DNA of 64,000 nt from Massilia sp. PDC64 (GCF_900101265.1 NZ_FMZS01000012.1:186001-250000); one strand, 5' to 3'. Shown: positions 27,596 to 36,663, counted from the stretch's first letter. Numbers and translations: made by a program. Notes: a model not told the origin generated them from the letters alone.

Positions 27596-28534
27596 ATGTT
27601 TGCTTATATCCTGCGGCGCCTGTGGCAGATGCTGCCGACGATGGCCGGCGTCGTCGTGCTGGTGTTCGTGCTGTTCAACTGGGTCGGCGGCGACCCCTCG
27701 TACCTGTTGGCGGGCAAGATGGCCGACGCGCGCGCCATCGCAAACATCCGCGCCCAGCTGGGGCTCGATGCGCCGTGGTACGTCCAGCTCGGCATCTTCG
27801 TGAAGCAGATCGTCACGTTCGATTTCGGCAACGCCTGGGCGACGGGCGAGCCGGTATCGCACATCATCGCCAGCCGCCTGGGGCCGTCGCTGACCGTGCT
27901 CGTGCCGCTGACGTTGCTGGAGACCACGATCGGCATCGCGCTGGCGCTCGCCGTCGCGTTCGTGCGCGGCTCGCTGACGGACCGCGTCGTCATGGTCGCG
28001 TGCACGGTGGGCATGTCGATTTCCATCCTCGTCTACATCATCGTGTTCCAGTACGGTCTCGCCTACAAGCTGGGGCTGTTCCCCGTGCAGGGCTGGGGCG
28101 AGCATTTCACGGAAAACCTGCTGCGCTACGCCACCCTGCCGATCCTGATCGGCCTCGCCGTGTCGCTGGCGCCCACCTTGCGCCTGTTCCGCAGCTTCGT
28201 GCTGGACGAAGTGGGGCAGGACTACGTGCGCACGGCGCGCGCGAAAGGCTTGCCGGAGCGGCGCATTGTCTGGGTGCATGTGTTGCGCAATGCGGCCATC
28301 CCCATCATCACGTACGTCATGGCCAACCTGCCGGCCCTGCTGATCGGCGCCTTCCTGCTCGAGCGCTTCTTCGGCATCCCGGGCATCGGGCGCGAAGTGA
28401 TCCTCGCCGTCGAACGCAGCGACTTCCCCGTGATCAAGGCGATCACGGTCTATGTCGCGGCCGCCACGATGGTGTTCAACCTGCTGGCGGACCTGATGTA
28501 CCAGGCCGTCGATCCGCGCGTGCAGCTCAAATGA
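27596..28534 (+). CDS. peptide-type ABC transporter permease (DppB/OppB-like)
   Basis: The first inner-membrane permease of a dipeptide/oligopeptide-type ABC importer, 312 residues from the ATG at 27596. That start gives MFAYILRRLWQML, the standard family N-terminus; an ATG at 27575 would add seven residues. Six transmembrane segments can be traced. The EAA loop that docks on the ATPase is VRTARAKGLPERRIVWVHVLRNA, followed by FGIPGIGREVILAV. The stop overlaps the next start (ATGA), marking an operon of permease, permease and fused ATPase. No substrate-binding protein is present, so the ligand is unknown. Confidence 0.92.
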   Translation: MFAYILRRLWQMLPTMAGVVVLVFVLFNWVGGDPSYLLAGKMADARAIANIRAQLGLDAPWYVQLGIFVKQIVTFDFGNAWATGEPVSHIIASRLGPSLTVLVPLTLLETTIGIALALAVAFVRGSLTDRVVMVACTVGMSISILVYIIVFQYGLAYKLGLFPVQGWGEHFTENLLRYATLPILIGLAVSLAPTLRLFRSFVLDEVGQDYVRTARAKGLPERRIVWVHVLRNAAIPIITYVMANLPALLIGAFLLERFFGIPGIGREVILAVERSDFPVIKAITVYVAAATMVFNLLADLMYQAVDPRVQLK

Positions 28535-29541
28535 ATCACCCTGCAACTTCTGCCGGCCTGTGGACGCTGGCCTGGCGCCGCCTGCGCGCCGATCGCGTCG
28601 CGATGGCTTCGCTGGCCGTCGTGTGCCTGTTCCTGTTGTCCGTCGTGCTGGCGGTCACGGGCCTCGTCGCGGCCGACTGGGAAGACGAGGTCGCCGTCAA
28701 CTATGCGCCGCCGACGTTCGTGGGGCCCGATCCGGCACTGGCCGCGCTCGCGCAACCGCCGCGCCCGGCGCCGCCGAACGCGTTCGATCCGCTCGCATCG
28801 GACATCGCGCAGCTGCGGGCCGAACTGGCGCGCCAGGGGCATGCGGCGCACGTCGTGAAACGGACTACGCTACCGTTCGGCGCCGACAAATGGGGCCACG
28901 ACATCGTGAGGAAGACGATCAAGGGCGGGCAGACGTCGATCGTCGTGGGCCTCGTCGCCGCGTTCGTCGCCGTGCTGCTCGGCACGGTGTTCGGCGCGCT
29001 GTCCGGCTTCTACGGCGGGCGCGTCGACGACCTGTTCAACTGGTTCTACAACGTGTTCACGGCGATCCCCTCGATCCTGATGATCCTCACCGTGGCCGCC
29101 GTGCTGCAGACGAAGGGCGTGCTGACGATCGTGCTGATTCTCGGCCTCACCGGCTGGACGGGGCCGTACCGCCTGATCCGCGCCGAGTACATCAAGCACA
29201 AGGCGCGCGAGTACGTGATGGCGGCCGACGCCATCGGCGCATCCGGCTGGCGCAAGATGTTCGTGCACATCTTCCCCAACGTGTCGCACGTGTCGCTCGT
29301 CCAGATGTCGATCCTCGTCGTCGGCTTCATCAAGGCCGAAGTGATCCTGTCGTTCCTCGGCTTCGGCGTGCCGGTGGGCGTCGTCTCGTGGGGCAGCATG
29401 CTGAACGAGGCGCAGAATGAACTCATCCTCGGCAAATGGTGGCAACTGACCGCGGCCGCCAGCGCCATGGCCATCCTGGTGACGGCGTTCTCGCTGTTCG
29501 CCGATTCGCTGCGCGACGCGCTGGATCCGAAACTGAAATGA
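28531..29541 (+). CDS. peptide-type ABC transporter permease (DppC/OppC-like)
   Basis: The second permease of the importer, 336 residues. One N-terminal membrane segment is followed by an unusually long periplasmic stretch (residues about 45-120, Pro/Ala-rich). The BPD_transp core then carries GADKWGHDIVRKTIKGG, GALSGFYGGRVDDLFNWFYN and the EAA loop YVMAADAIGASGWRKMFVHIFPN. It ends SLFADSLRDALDPKLK, typical of DppC. The ATG overlaps the previous stop and its own stop overlaps the ATPase start (ATGA at 29538-29541), so the subunits are translationally coupled. Confidence 0.92.
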   Translation: MNHPATSAGLWTLAWRRLRADRVAMASLAVVCLFLLSVVLAVTGLVAADWEDEVAVNYAPPTFVGPDPALAALAQPPRPAPPNAFDPLASDIAQLRAELARQGHAAHVVKRTTLPFGADKWGHDIVRKTIKGGQTSIVVGLVAAFVAVLLGTVFGALSGFYGGRVDDLFNWFYNVFTAIPSILMILTVAAVLQTKGVLTIVLILGLTGWTGPYRLIRAEYIKHKAREYVMAADAIGASGWRKMFVHIFPNVSHVSLVQMSILVVGFIKAEVILSFLGFGVPVGVVSWGSMLNEAQNELILGKWWQLTAAASAMAILVTAFSLFADSLRDALDPKLK

Positions 29542-31208
29542 ACCTGCTCGAAGTCCATGATCTGCGCGTGTCCTTCCGGACCGATAAAAAGAACACGTTC
29601 GAGGCCGTGAAAGGGATCTCGTTCAGCCTGCCGCAGGACGCCACCGTCGCCCTCGTCGGCGAATCGGGCAGCGGCAAGTCCGTCAGCTCGCTCGCCGTCA
29701 TGGGCCTGCTGCCGCCGGAGACGACGATCATCCATCCCGGCTCGTCGATCCGCTTCGAAGGCCGCGAACTGCTCGACCTCCCGATCACGGAACGGCGGCG
29801 CCTCTGCGGCAAGGACATCGCGATGATCTTCCAGGAGCCGATGTCGTCGCTGAATCCCGTGTTCACGGTCGGCTTCCAGATCGGTGAAGTCCTGCGCCTG
29901 CACCTGGGAATGACCAGGCGCCAGGCGCGCGCGCGCACGCTCGAGCTGCTGGAAGAAGTGGGCATTCCCGATCCGGCGCAGAAGATCGACGCGTATCCGA
30001 GCCAGATGTCGGGCGGCCAGCAGCAGCGCGTGATGATCGCGATGGCGATCGCCTGCGAACCGAAACTGCTGATCGCGGACGAGCCGACGACGGCGCTGGA
30101 CGTGACGATCCAGAAGCAGATCATGGAACTGATCGCGACGCTGCAGCAGCGGCGCCGCATGGCCGTGCTGTTCATCACGCACGACCTGGGCCTGGTCAGC
30201 GAGATCGCGGACCGCGTGATCGTCATGCGCCACGGCGAGGTGCGCGAAGAGGGCGTGGCCGCGCAGGTGCTGGGCGACCCGCGCGACGCCTACACACGCG
30301 CGCTGCTGCATTGCCGCCCGCCGCTGGATGCGCGGCCCGTGCGGCTACCCGTCATCGACGACTACATGAGCGGACGCGCCCAACCCGGCGACGTGCTGCC
30401 CCAGCGCACGCGCGGCTATGCGCCGGACGACGAGCCCATCCTCGTCGTGAACAACCTCGCCAAGAGTTTTTATGTGCGCGAAGGCCTGTTCGGCAAGCGC
30501 GAATTCCGGGCCGTGAAGGACGTGTCGTTCACGCTCCCTCGCGGCAAGACGCTGGGCGTCGTCGGCGAATCGGGATCGGGCAAGACGACGGTCGGCCTCA
30601 CCCTGCTGCGCCTGCACCGCGCGACGGGCGGCAGTGCGCTGTTCGACGGCCGCGATCTCGTCGCGATGAGCGATGCCGAGTTCCAGGCCTATAAACGGCG
30701 CATCCAGATCGTGTTCCAGAATCCGTACGCCTCGCTGAACCCGCGCTTCACCGTCGGCCAGATCCTGCTGGAGCCGATGCGCATCCACCGCATCGGCGCG
30801 AACGATGCGGAGCGCACGGCGCATGCGCGCTACCTGCTCCAGCGCGTCGGGCTGCCAGCCCATGCGTTCGACCGTTACCCGCACGAATTCTCCGGCGGCC
30901 AGCGGCAACGCATCGCCATCGCGCGCTGCCTGACGATGAAACCGGAAATCCTCGTGTGCGACGAATCCGTGTCCGCGCTCGACGTGTCCGTGCAGGCCCA
31001 GGTGCTGAACCTGCTGCAGGACCTGCAGGACGAATACAGGATGAGCTACATCTTCATCTCTCACGATCTGTCGGTGGTGAAATACATCTCGGACCGCGTG
31101 ATGGTGATGCACCACGGCAGCGTCGTCGAGATGGCCGATGCGGACGAGCTCTACCGCAATCCGCAGCATCCGTACACGCGGCAACTGCTGGCTGCGATCC
31201 CGGGGTAG
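29538..31208 (+). CDS. ABC transporter ATPase with two fused nucleotide-binding domains
   Basis: Powers the peptide-type importer. At 556 residues it is a DppD-DppF fusion, as also found in YejF and GsiA. Domain 1 has Walker A GESGSGKS, signature MSGGQQQR and Walker B LLIADEPTTALD. Domain 2 has GESGSGKTT, FSGGQRQR and ILVCDESVSALD. Each is followed by the H-loop (FITHDLG, FISHDLS) and a C-terminal oligopeptide-family extension (DAYTRALLHCRPP, HPYTRQLLAAIPG). In the second Walker B, Pro is replaced by Ser (DES), seen in some family members. The open frame extends upstream but ATG 29538 overlaps the permease stop. Confidence 0.95.
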   Translation: MNLLEVHDLRVSFRTDKKNTFEAVKGISFSLPQDATVALVGESGSGKSVSSLAVMGLLPPETTIIHPGSSIRFEGRELLDLPITERRRLCGKDIAMIFQEPMSSLNPVFTVGFQIGEVLRLHLGMTRRQARARTLELLEEVGIPDPAQKIDAYPSQMSGGQQQRVMIAMAIACEPKLLIADEPTTALDVTIQKQIMELIATLQQRRRMAVLFITHDLGLVSEIADRVIVMRHGEVREEGVAAQVLGDPRDAYTRALLHCRPPLDARPVRLPVIDDYMSGRAQPGDVLPQRTRGYAPDDEPILVVNNLAKSFYVREGLFGKREFRAVKDVSFTLPRGKTLGVVGESGSGKTTVGLTLLRLHRATGGSALFDGRDLVAMSDAEFQAYKRRIQIVFQNPYASLNPRFTVGQILLEPMRIHRIGANDAERTAHARYLLQRVGLPAHAFDRYPHEFSGGQRQRIAIARCLTMKPEILVCDESVSALDVSVQAQVLNLLQDLQDEYRMSYIFISHDLSVVKYISDRVMVMHHGSVVEMADADELYRNPQHPYTRQLLAAIPG

Positions 31209-31279
31209 GTTGTTGCGCGCGGGCTGCGCACGTTGCCCCTTTCGCCACGCCGGTGTCTGTTTTCCGCTACCATACAAGG

Positions 31280-32233
31280 ATGAACCAGCTCTCGCACCTG
31301 ATCCACGTGTATGGCGTCCTGATCGTGTTCGGCACCGTCCTGCTCGAACAGATCGGGCTGCCGATTCCCGCGTTTCCGGTGCTGATCATCGCGGGTGCGC
31401 TGGCCGTCGACGGCGGGGCCAACTGGCCGTTGTACCTGGCCGCGTCCGTGCTGGCTTGCCTCATCAGCGATTACTTCTGGTTCCGCGCCGGCCGCTACTA
31501 CGGCAGGCGCATCCTGCGCCTGCTGTGCAAGATTTCGCTGTCGCCCGATTCCTGCGTCAGCCAGACCGAGGACAATTTCAGCCGCTGGGGCGCGAAATCC
31601 CTCGTCGTGGCCAAGTTCATCCCCGGCTTCAACACGATCGCACCGCCGCTCGCGGGCGCGATGGGCACGACGACGGCGCAGTTCGTCTGGCTGTCCGTCG
31701 CCGGCGGCCTGCTGTGGAGCGGCGTGGGCATGGGGCTGGGTGCGTGGTTCCACAACAGCGTGGACGACGTCATCGCCTGGTTCGAGACGCTGGGCAGCAC
31801 GGCGCTGATGGTCGTCGGCTTCCTGCTCGCACTGTTCGTGTTGTTCAAATACATCGAGCGCAAGCGCAACCTCGGCGGGGCCAACCTGCCGCGCATCACG
31901 ATGGACGAGCTCAAGGACCTGGTCGAGGCGGGGCACGATCCGCTGATCGTCGATGCGCGCGGCGTCACCGCGCGCCAGCTGGAAGCGGGCATTCCCGGCG
32001 CGCTGGTCTATGGCGATACCGTCCCGGAACGCCTGATGGCCACGCTTGACAAGGACCGTCACATCGTCATCTATTGCTCCTGCCCGAACGACGTCACGTC
32101 GGTCCAGGTGGCGAAGGAATTCCTCAAGAACGGCTTTCACCGCGCCCGTCCGCTGCACGGCGGCCTGGACGCGTGGAACGACCACTGCGCCGCCGGCCAG
32201 GCCGAGGCCGAACTCAAGCCCAAGCACGGCTGA
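31280..32233 (+). CDS. DedA-family membrane protein fused to a rhodanese domain
   Basis: A 317-residue protein. Residues 1-195 are a DedA/SNARE-associated (VTT) domain: hydrophobic helices, FPVLIIAGALA, the GRYYGRR loop and KFIPGFNTIAPPLAGAMG, the conserved half-helix pattern. DedA proteins act in polyprenyl-phosphate or phospholipid flipping and proton-dependent envelope homeostasis. Residues about 205-300 are a cytoplasmic rhodanese-like domain with DPLIVDARG and active-site Cys in IVIYCSCPND. The active loop has two Cys. The fusion is known in Burkholderiales but the role of the rhodanese part is unclear. The start ATG 31280 has AAGGA directly upstream, somewhat close. Confidence 0.88.
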   Translation: MNQLSHLIHVYGVLIVFGTVLLEQIGLPIPAFPVLIIAGALAVDGGANWPLYLAASVLACLISDYFWFRAGRYYGRRILRLLCKISLSPDSCVSQTEDNFSRWGAKSLVVAKFIPGFNTIAPPLAGAMGTTTAQFVWLSVAGGLLWSGVGMGLGAWFHNSVDDVIAWFETLGSTALMVVGFLLALFVLFKYIERKRNLGGANLPRITMDELKDLVEAGHDPLIVDARGVTARQLEAGIPGALVYGDTVPERLMATLDKDRHIVIYCSCPNDVTSVQVAKEFLKNGFHRARPLHGGLDAWNDHCAAGQAEAELKPKHG

Positions 32234-32389
32234 CCCCCCCATCACGCTGTCCCGATCGCGCGGCGCCCCCGCGGCGCCGTCGCTTCCTCGTGCTGTCAAT
32301 AAACCCTTAGCATTGGTAGCTGGACTACTCGCCATTGCACGGGGGTTTTACGCGAATTCGCCCGGATGTTGGGCTCGATGTACCTAAAC

Positions 32390-32395
32390 TACAAT
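32390..32395 (+). promoter_or_regulatory. possible -10 box for glk
   Basis: TACAAT at 32390-32395, about 64 bases before the ATG chosen for glucokinase; the best -35 match (ATGTTG, 32366-32371, 18-base spacer) is weak. Its position downstream of other in-frame ATGs (32366, 32378) favours the start at 32459. Confidence 0.4.
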
Positions 32396-32458
32396 AAATG
32401 CTTGCGCTACAGCCAAGAAATCCTTAAGCTTCGAGGAATCTGTTTCTTACGGCCTGCC

Positions 32459-33511
32459 ATGATCGTTTCGCCCGTTGCCATCGTCGATCCGTCCACCGAA
32501 CCGCGCCTGGACAGCGCCCGATATGCGAGCCCGCGCCTGCTGGCCGACATCGGCGGGACCAACGCGCGATTCGCGCTGGAAACCGGTCCCGGCAAGGTCG
32601 GACTCATCGAAGTCCTGCCCTGCGCCGCTTACGCGACCCTCGCCGACGCCCTCCGGGCCTACCTGGCGCTGCCGCACGTGGCCGCCGCCGGCACCGTCCG
32701 CCATGGCGCGATCGCGATCGCGAACCCGATCGTCGGCGATTTCGTGCGCATGACCAACCATCACTGGGCATTCTCGATCGAGGCGCTGCGCCTGGAGTGC
32801 GGATTCGACGCGCTGGCCGTCGTCAACGATTTCTACGCGCTGGCGATGGCGTTGCCGCACCTGGCGGACGGCGAGAAGCGCCAGGTCGGCGGCGGCGCGC
32901 CCGTCGCGGGCAGCCCGATTGGCCTGCTGGGCGCGGGGACGGGCCTGGGCGTGTCCGGCCTCGTGCCGGCCGAAAACCTGCCTGCCGGCGCCAAGCCGGC
33001 CTGGACGGCGCTGCGCAGCGAAGGCGGCCATGTGACGTTTTCCCCGGCCAACGAGACGGAAGTCGCCATCCTCCAATTCGCGTGGCGCGAGTTCGACCAC
33101 GTGTCGGCCGAGCGCTTCCTGTCCGGTTCCGGCCTGGAACTGATCTACCGCGCACTGGCGAATCTGCGCGGCGGCGCGGTCGAGGCACTGGATGCGCCCG
33201 AGATCACGCGCCGCGGCCTGGCCGGCACGTGCGTGGTGTGCGACGAAGTCATCGAAGTCTTCTGCGGCATGCTGGGCACCATCGCCGGCAACCTGGCCGT
33301 CACGCTGGGCGCCCAGGGCGGCGTCTACATCGGCGGCGGCATCGTGCCGCGCCTGGGCGAGCGCTTCGCGGCGTCGTGCTTCCGCACCCGCTTCGAGCGG
33401 AAGGGCCGCTTTGCCGGCTACCTGGCGCAGGTGCCGACCTATGTGATCACCGCCGACTACCCCGCTTTCGTCGGCGTTTCGGCCATCCTGGCAGACCGTC
33501 CCGGCGTGTGA
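32459..33511 (+). CDS. glk: glucokinase
   Basis: Phosphorylates glucose with ATP to glucose 6-phosphate in the cytoplasm. It is 350 residues, ROK-unrelated Glk family (E. coli Glk is 321). Motifs: phosphate-binding LLADIGGTNARFAL near residue 28, MTNHHWAFS, catalytic Asp in AVVNDFYALA, LGAGTGLGVSGL (adenine and glucose binding), LRSEGGHVTFSP and GGVYIGGGIVPRL. The start at 32459 is a judgement: it gives about 25 residues before the phosphate loop, but no clear Shine-Dalgarno is seen. It stands alone, followed by a 420-base region without a clear gene. Confidence 0.92.
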   Translation: MIVSPVAIVDPSTEPRLDSARYASPRLLADIGGTNARFALETGPGKVGLIEVLPCAAYATLADALRAYLALPHVAAAGTVRHGAIAIANPIVGDFVRMTNHHWAFSIEALRLECGFDALAVVNDFYALAMALPHLADGEKRQVGGGAPVAGSPIGLLGAGTGLGVSGLVPAENLPAGAKPAWTALRSEGGHVTFSPANETEVAILQFAWREFDHVSAERFLSGSGLELIYRALANLRGGAVEALDAPEITRRGLAGTCVVCDEVIEVFCGMLGTIAGNLAVTLGAQGGVYIGGGIVPRLGERFAASCFRTRFERKGRFAGYLAQVPTYVITADYPAFVGVSAILADRPGV

Positions 33512-33931
33512 TCCGGGCCGTCGCAGCGCGGGCGGATCACGTCGTCGTCGCGTTCCGGTGCATGGCAATGTTCTTTTCCCGGTTTTATCGGGTACAATGG
33601 CCGTCAGTTGGAAGAAACGATGTCGTTCGCTTAGCCCGGCGCCAGGAGCCTTGCCTCCAGAGCCCAGTCTCCCGATGGTGCCGGCAGCCACGTTTCTCTT
33701 GAAAATCAACCGTTTGCGGTCCACTTTCCGGTGAACCGCCCCGTGGCAGGGCGCAAACCCTCACGGTATCCCGTCCGGTACGCCAATCCGGGCGATGGAA
33801 CCCCGTTTCACAGCATGAAGTCTCAGTCTGACGGCTACTGCGCAGCTGCCGGTCCTGCCGGCCGCCTGGAATGGGGTTATGTTTGATGATTCTTAGCATC
33901 CAGAGTTGCTCACTCCGCTGACGACATCGTT
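33512..33931. other. 420-base region before scpB, possible long structured leader
   Basis: No convincing gene. A -10-like TACAAT (33593-33598) suggests transcription from about 33605, giving a leader of about 330 bases ahead of scpB. Several short stems can be drawn, for instance GGAG/CTCC around 33645-33658 and AACCCCGTTTC (33799-33809) with GGAATGGGGTT (33868-33878, with G-U pairs). On the plus strand one frame is open for about 80 codons (33635-33886) but has no usable ATG until its last 24 codons and no Shine-Dalgarno. I could not match it to tmRNA, RNase P RNA, 6S RNA or a known riboswitch by eye. Confidence 0.45.
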
Positions 33932-34588
33932 ATGAACACTGATGAGGCCAAGAAGGTCCTCGAGACCGCCTTGCTGTGCGCGCGCGAGCCGATGACGATC
34001 CACGCCATGAAGAAGCTGTTCGTCGACGTGGACAAGGACGGCCAGCCGCTTGGCGCCGGCGTCGGGTCGGATACGATCAAGATCCTGCTCGAAGAATTGC
34101 GCCAGGATTGGCAGGATCGCGGCATCGAGATCGTCAGCCTGGCATCGGGCTGGCGTTTCCAGAGCCGCCCGGAAATGAAGCCTTACCTGGACCGGATCGC
34201 GCCGGAAAAGCCGCCGAAATATTCGCGCGCGACCCTGGAGACCCTGGCGATCATCGCCTACCGCCAGCCGGTGACGCGCGGCGACATCGAGGAAATCCGC
34301 GGCGTGGCGGTGAATTCGCAGACGATCAAGATGCTGGAAGACCGCGGCTGGATCGATGTGGTGGGCCACCGCGAAGTGCCCGGGCGCCCCGCGCTGCTGG
34401 GCACGACGAAGCAGTTTCTCGACGACCTGGGGCTCGCCTCGCTGTCCCAGCTGCCGCCGCTGCAGCAGGTGGCCGACATCGGCGCCGGGCGCAGCCTGGA
34501 AGCGCTGGAAGCGGCCCTGCAACAATTTGACGACACTTCACCCGTTGAAGTCCCGATACACGACCAAGCGCTCGCGTCCAACGACTGA
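33932..34588 (+). CDS. scpB: segregation and condensation protein B
   Basis: A kleisin-interacting subunit of the SMC-ScpA-ScpB condensin that compacts and partitions the chromosome. It is 218 residues with two winged-helix domains: the first around DTIKILLEELRQDWQDRGIEIVSLASGWRFQSR, the second with the family core YSRATLETLAIIAYRQPVTR, GDIEEIRGV and LLGTTKQFLDDLGL (segments given separately). It begins the conserved block scpB-rluB-(rimP-nusA-infB-rbfA-truB). The scpA partner is not in the window. The ATG at 33932 is the first of the conserved N-terminus; no strong Shine-Dalgarno is seen. Confidence 0.94.
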   Translation: MNTDEAKKVLETALLCAREPMTIHAMKKLFVDVDKDGQPLGAGVGSDTIKILLEELRQDWQDRGIEIVSLASGWRFQSRPEMKPYLDRIAPEKPPKYSRATLETLAIIAYRQPVTRGDIEEIRGVAVNSQTIKMLEDRGWIDVVGHREVPGRPALLGTTKQFLDDLGLASLSQLPPLQQVADIGAGRSLEALEAALQQFDDTSPVEVPIHDQALASND

Positions 34589-34621
34589 TCGTCGCGCCAG
34601 GTCAGCAAAACCAAGAAACGA

Positions 34622-36622
34622 ATGATGAATCCAACTGACATGAACGAGACGACCCCTGCCGAGGCAGGACTGGAGACGGCCGCCAAGCCGAAGCGTCGCA
34701 CCAAGCCGAAGGCGGAGGCGGCACCCGCACCCGCAGCCGAGGGCGCGCAGCCGGAGACCGTGGAAAAACCGAAACGCACGCGCAAGACCGCGGCCCAGAA
34801 GGCGGCCGAGGCGGCCGAAGGCGCGGCCCCGGCCGCAGCAGCGGCACCCGCCGCCGAGCCGGCGCCCCGCAAGCCGCGTACCCGCAAGGCCGCCGTGGTC
34901 GAGGCTGCGCCGGCAGCGGCCGAGCCGGCGCCCGCGCCGGCACCTGCTCCCGCACCTGCCGCGGCAGCGCCGGTCGAGGCCGCCCCGGCGGACGACGGTG
35001 CCGGCCAGCGCAAGCCGCGCGGTCCGCGCCAGATGCGCGAGCAGCGCCAGCAGCGCGAAGCGCGCCAGCCCCGTGCCGAAGCCGAAGCGCCTGCAGTGGA
35101 AGCCGCAGCGGTCGACGCGGCGCCCGAACCGCGCCGCGACCAGCGCGGCGGCAAGCAGCAGAAGAAGAAAGGCCAGCAGGGCCAGCAGCAGGGTCAACAA
35201 CGCGGCCAGCAGGCGCAGAACGCCCAGGGCGGCCAGAACGGCCAGGGTGGCCAGCCGCAAGGCCAGAACCAGAAACAGCAGGGCAAGGGCAAGAACGCCA
35301 AGCATGGCAACAAGCCGGCCAAGGGCGGCAAGGGCAATGACGCCGACGCCGTGTTCTCGTTCGTCACGTCGGACGCCTTCGACGCCAACGAAGGCGGCCG
35401 CGGCCAGTCGCAGCCGACCAAGGCGCGCCGCGACCTGACGGCCGAGGACGATGCACCGAAGCTGCACAAGGTGCTGGCGGAAGCGGGTCTCGGTTCGCGC
35501 CGCGACATGGAAGAACTGATCATCGCCGGCCGCGTGTCGGTGAACGGCGAGCCGGCCCACATCGGCCAGCGCATCCTGCCGACGGACGCCGTCCGCATCA
35601 ACGGCAAGCTGCTGCAGCGCCGCGTGAACAACAACAAGCCGCCGCGCGTGCTCGTGTACCACAAGCCGGCCGGCGAAATCGTCAGCGCGGACGACCCGGA
35701 AGGCCGTCCGTCCGTGTTCGACCGCCTGCCGACCATGAAGACCGGCAAGTGGCTGGCCGTGGGTCGCCTCGACTTCAACACCGAGGGCCTGCTGCTGTTC
35801 ACGAATTCCGGCGACCTGGCGAACCGCCTGATGCACCCGCGCTACAACATCGACCGCGAATACGCCGTGCGTACGCTGGGCGAGCTGGAAGAGGGCATGC
35901 GCCAGAAGCTGCTGGCCGGCGTCGAGCTGGACGACGGCACGGCCTCGTTCACCAAGATCGTCGACGGCGGCGGCGAAGGCGTCAACCGCTGGTACCGCGT
36001 GGTGATCGGCGAAGGCCGCAACCGCGAGGTGCGCCGCATGTTCGAAGCGGTGGGCCTCACCGTCTCGCGCCTGATCCGTACGCGCTACGGCGCCATGACG
36101 TTGCCGTCCGGCCTGAAGCGCGGCCGCTGGGAAGAGCTGGAAGAAAACGACGTGCGCAACTTCCTCGACGCCTTCGGCATCGAGAAGAAGGGCGGCGGCC
36201 AGAACAAGGGTGCTGCCGGCGGCAAGGGGCAGGGCAAGGGGCAGGGCGGTCCCAAGGGGCGCGGCAACGACGATCACCGCTCGAACGGCAACCGCATCGA
36301 CCGTGCCGACGCCAACCGCAACGTGGATCCGTTCGGTCCGCCGGTCGTGCGTGTGGGCACGGGCCGCGAAGAGAACGGCATCCTGGGTGGCCGCGGCGGC
36401 CAGGGCCAGGGTGGCCGCGGCTTCGGCGGTGGCCAGGCTCGCGGCAACAACCAGGGGCGCGGCGGCAACCAGCCGCGCGGCGGCGGCAACAAGGGCCCGC
36501 GCCAGCCGGATCCGCTGCAGACGACGTTCGGCTTCGCCGGCGCCGGCGCCGGCCAGAACCGCCGCGGCCAGGGTCCGCGCGTGAGCGACCACGGCATGCC
36601 GCGCCGCGGCCGTCGCGGTTAA
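34622..36622 (+). CDS. rluB: 23S rRNA pseudouridine 2605 synthase with long disordered tails
   Basis: Makes pseudouridine at 23S rRNA position 2605 (E. coli numbering). The enzyme core is about residues 277-520: S4 RNA-binding domain (LHKVLAEAGLGSRRDMEEL), then the RsuA/RluB catalytic domain with Asp384 in GRLDFNTEGLLLFTNSGDL, and YRVVIGEGRNREVRRMFEA. The total of 666 residues is more than twice E. coli RluB (291). The first ~275 residues are Ala/Pro/Lys/Gln-rich and the last ~145 are Gly/Arg/Gln/Asn-rich, RGG-like; both are surely disordered and basic, suited to RNA binding. ATG 34622 or the adjacent ATG 34625 may start. Confidence 0.93.
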   Translation: MMNPTDMNETTPAEAGLETAAKPKRRTKPKAEAAPAPAAEGAQPETVEKPKRTRKTAAQKAAEAAEGAAPAAAAAPAAEPAPRKPRTRKAAVVEAAPAAAEPAPAPAPAPAPAAAAPVEAAPADDGAGQRKPRGPRQMREQRQQREARQPRAEAEAPAVEAAAVDAAPEPRRDQRGGKQQKKKGQQGQQQGQQRGQQAQNAQGGQNGQGGQPQGQNQKQQGKGKNAKHGNKPAKGGKGNDADAVFSFVTSDAFDANEGGRGQSQPTKARRDLTAEDDAPKLHKVLAEAGLGSRRDMEELIIAGRVSVNGEPAHIGQRILPTDAVRINGKLLQRRVNNNKPPRVLVYHKPAGEIVSADDPEGRPSVFDRLPTMKTGKWLAVGRLDFNTEGLLLFTNSGDLANRLMHPRYNIDREYAVRTLGELEEGMRQKLLAGVELDDGTASFTKIVDGGGEGVNRWYRVVIGEGRNREVRRMFEAVGLTVSRLIRTRYGAMTLPSGLKRGRWEELEENDVRNFLDAFGIEKKGGGQNKGAAGGKGQGKGQGGPKGRGNDDHRSNGNRIDRADANRNVDPFGPPVVRVGTGREENGILGGRGGQGQGGRGFGGGQARGNNQGRGGNQPRGGGNKGPRQPDPLQTTFGFAGAGAGQNRRGQGPRVSDHGMPRRGRRG

Positions 36623-36633
36623 TCAGGCGAAAA

Positions 36634-36663
36634 AGCGCGGCATGACCTCGGTCATGCTGCGCG
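36634..36663 (+). other. hairpin after rluB
   Basis: GCATGAC-CTCG-GTCATGC (36640-36657), extended by CGCG pairs with a small bulge. It is not followed by a T-tract on the plus strand, so it may protect or pause rather than terminate. Confidence 0.45.

Noticed and set aside
33585..33899. Minus-strand frame of 104 codons upstream of scpB
   Set aside because: No ribosome binding site or domain, Arg/Cys-rich, and it opposes a plausible plus-strand leader. The region is reported as unexplained instead.
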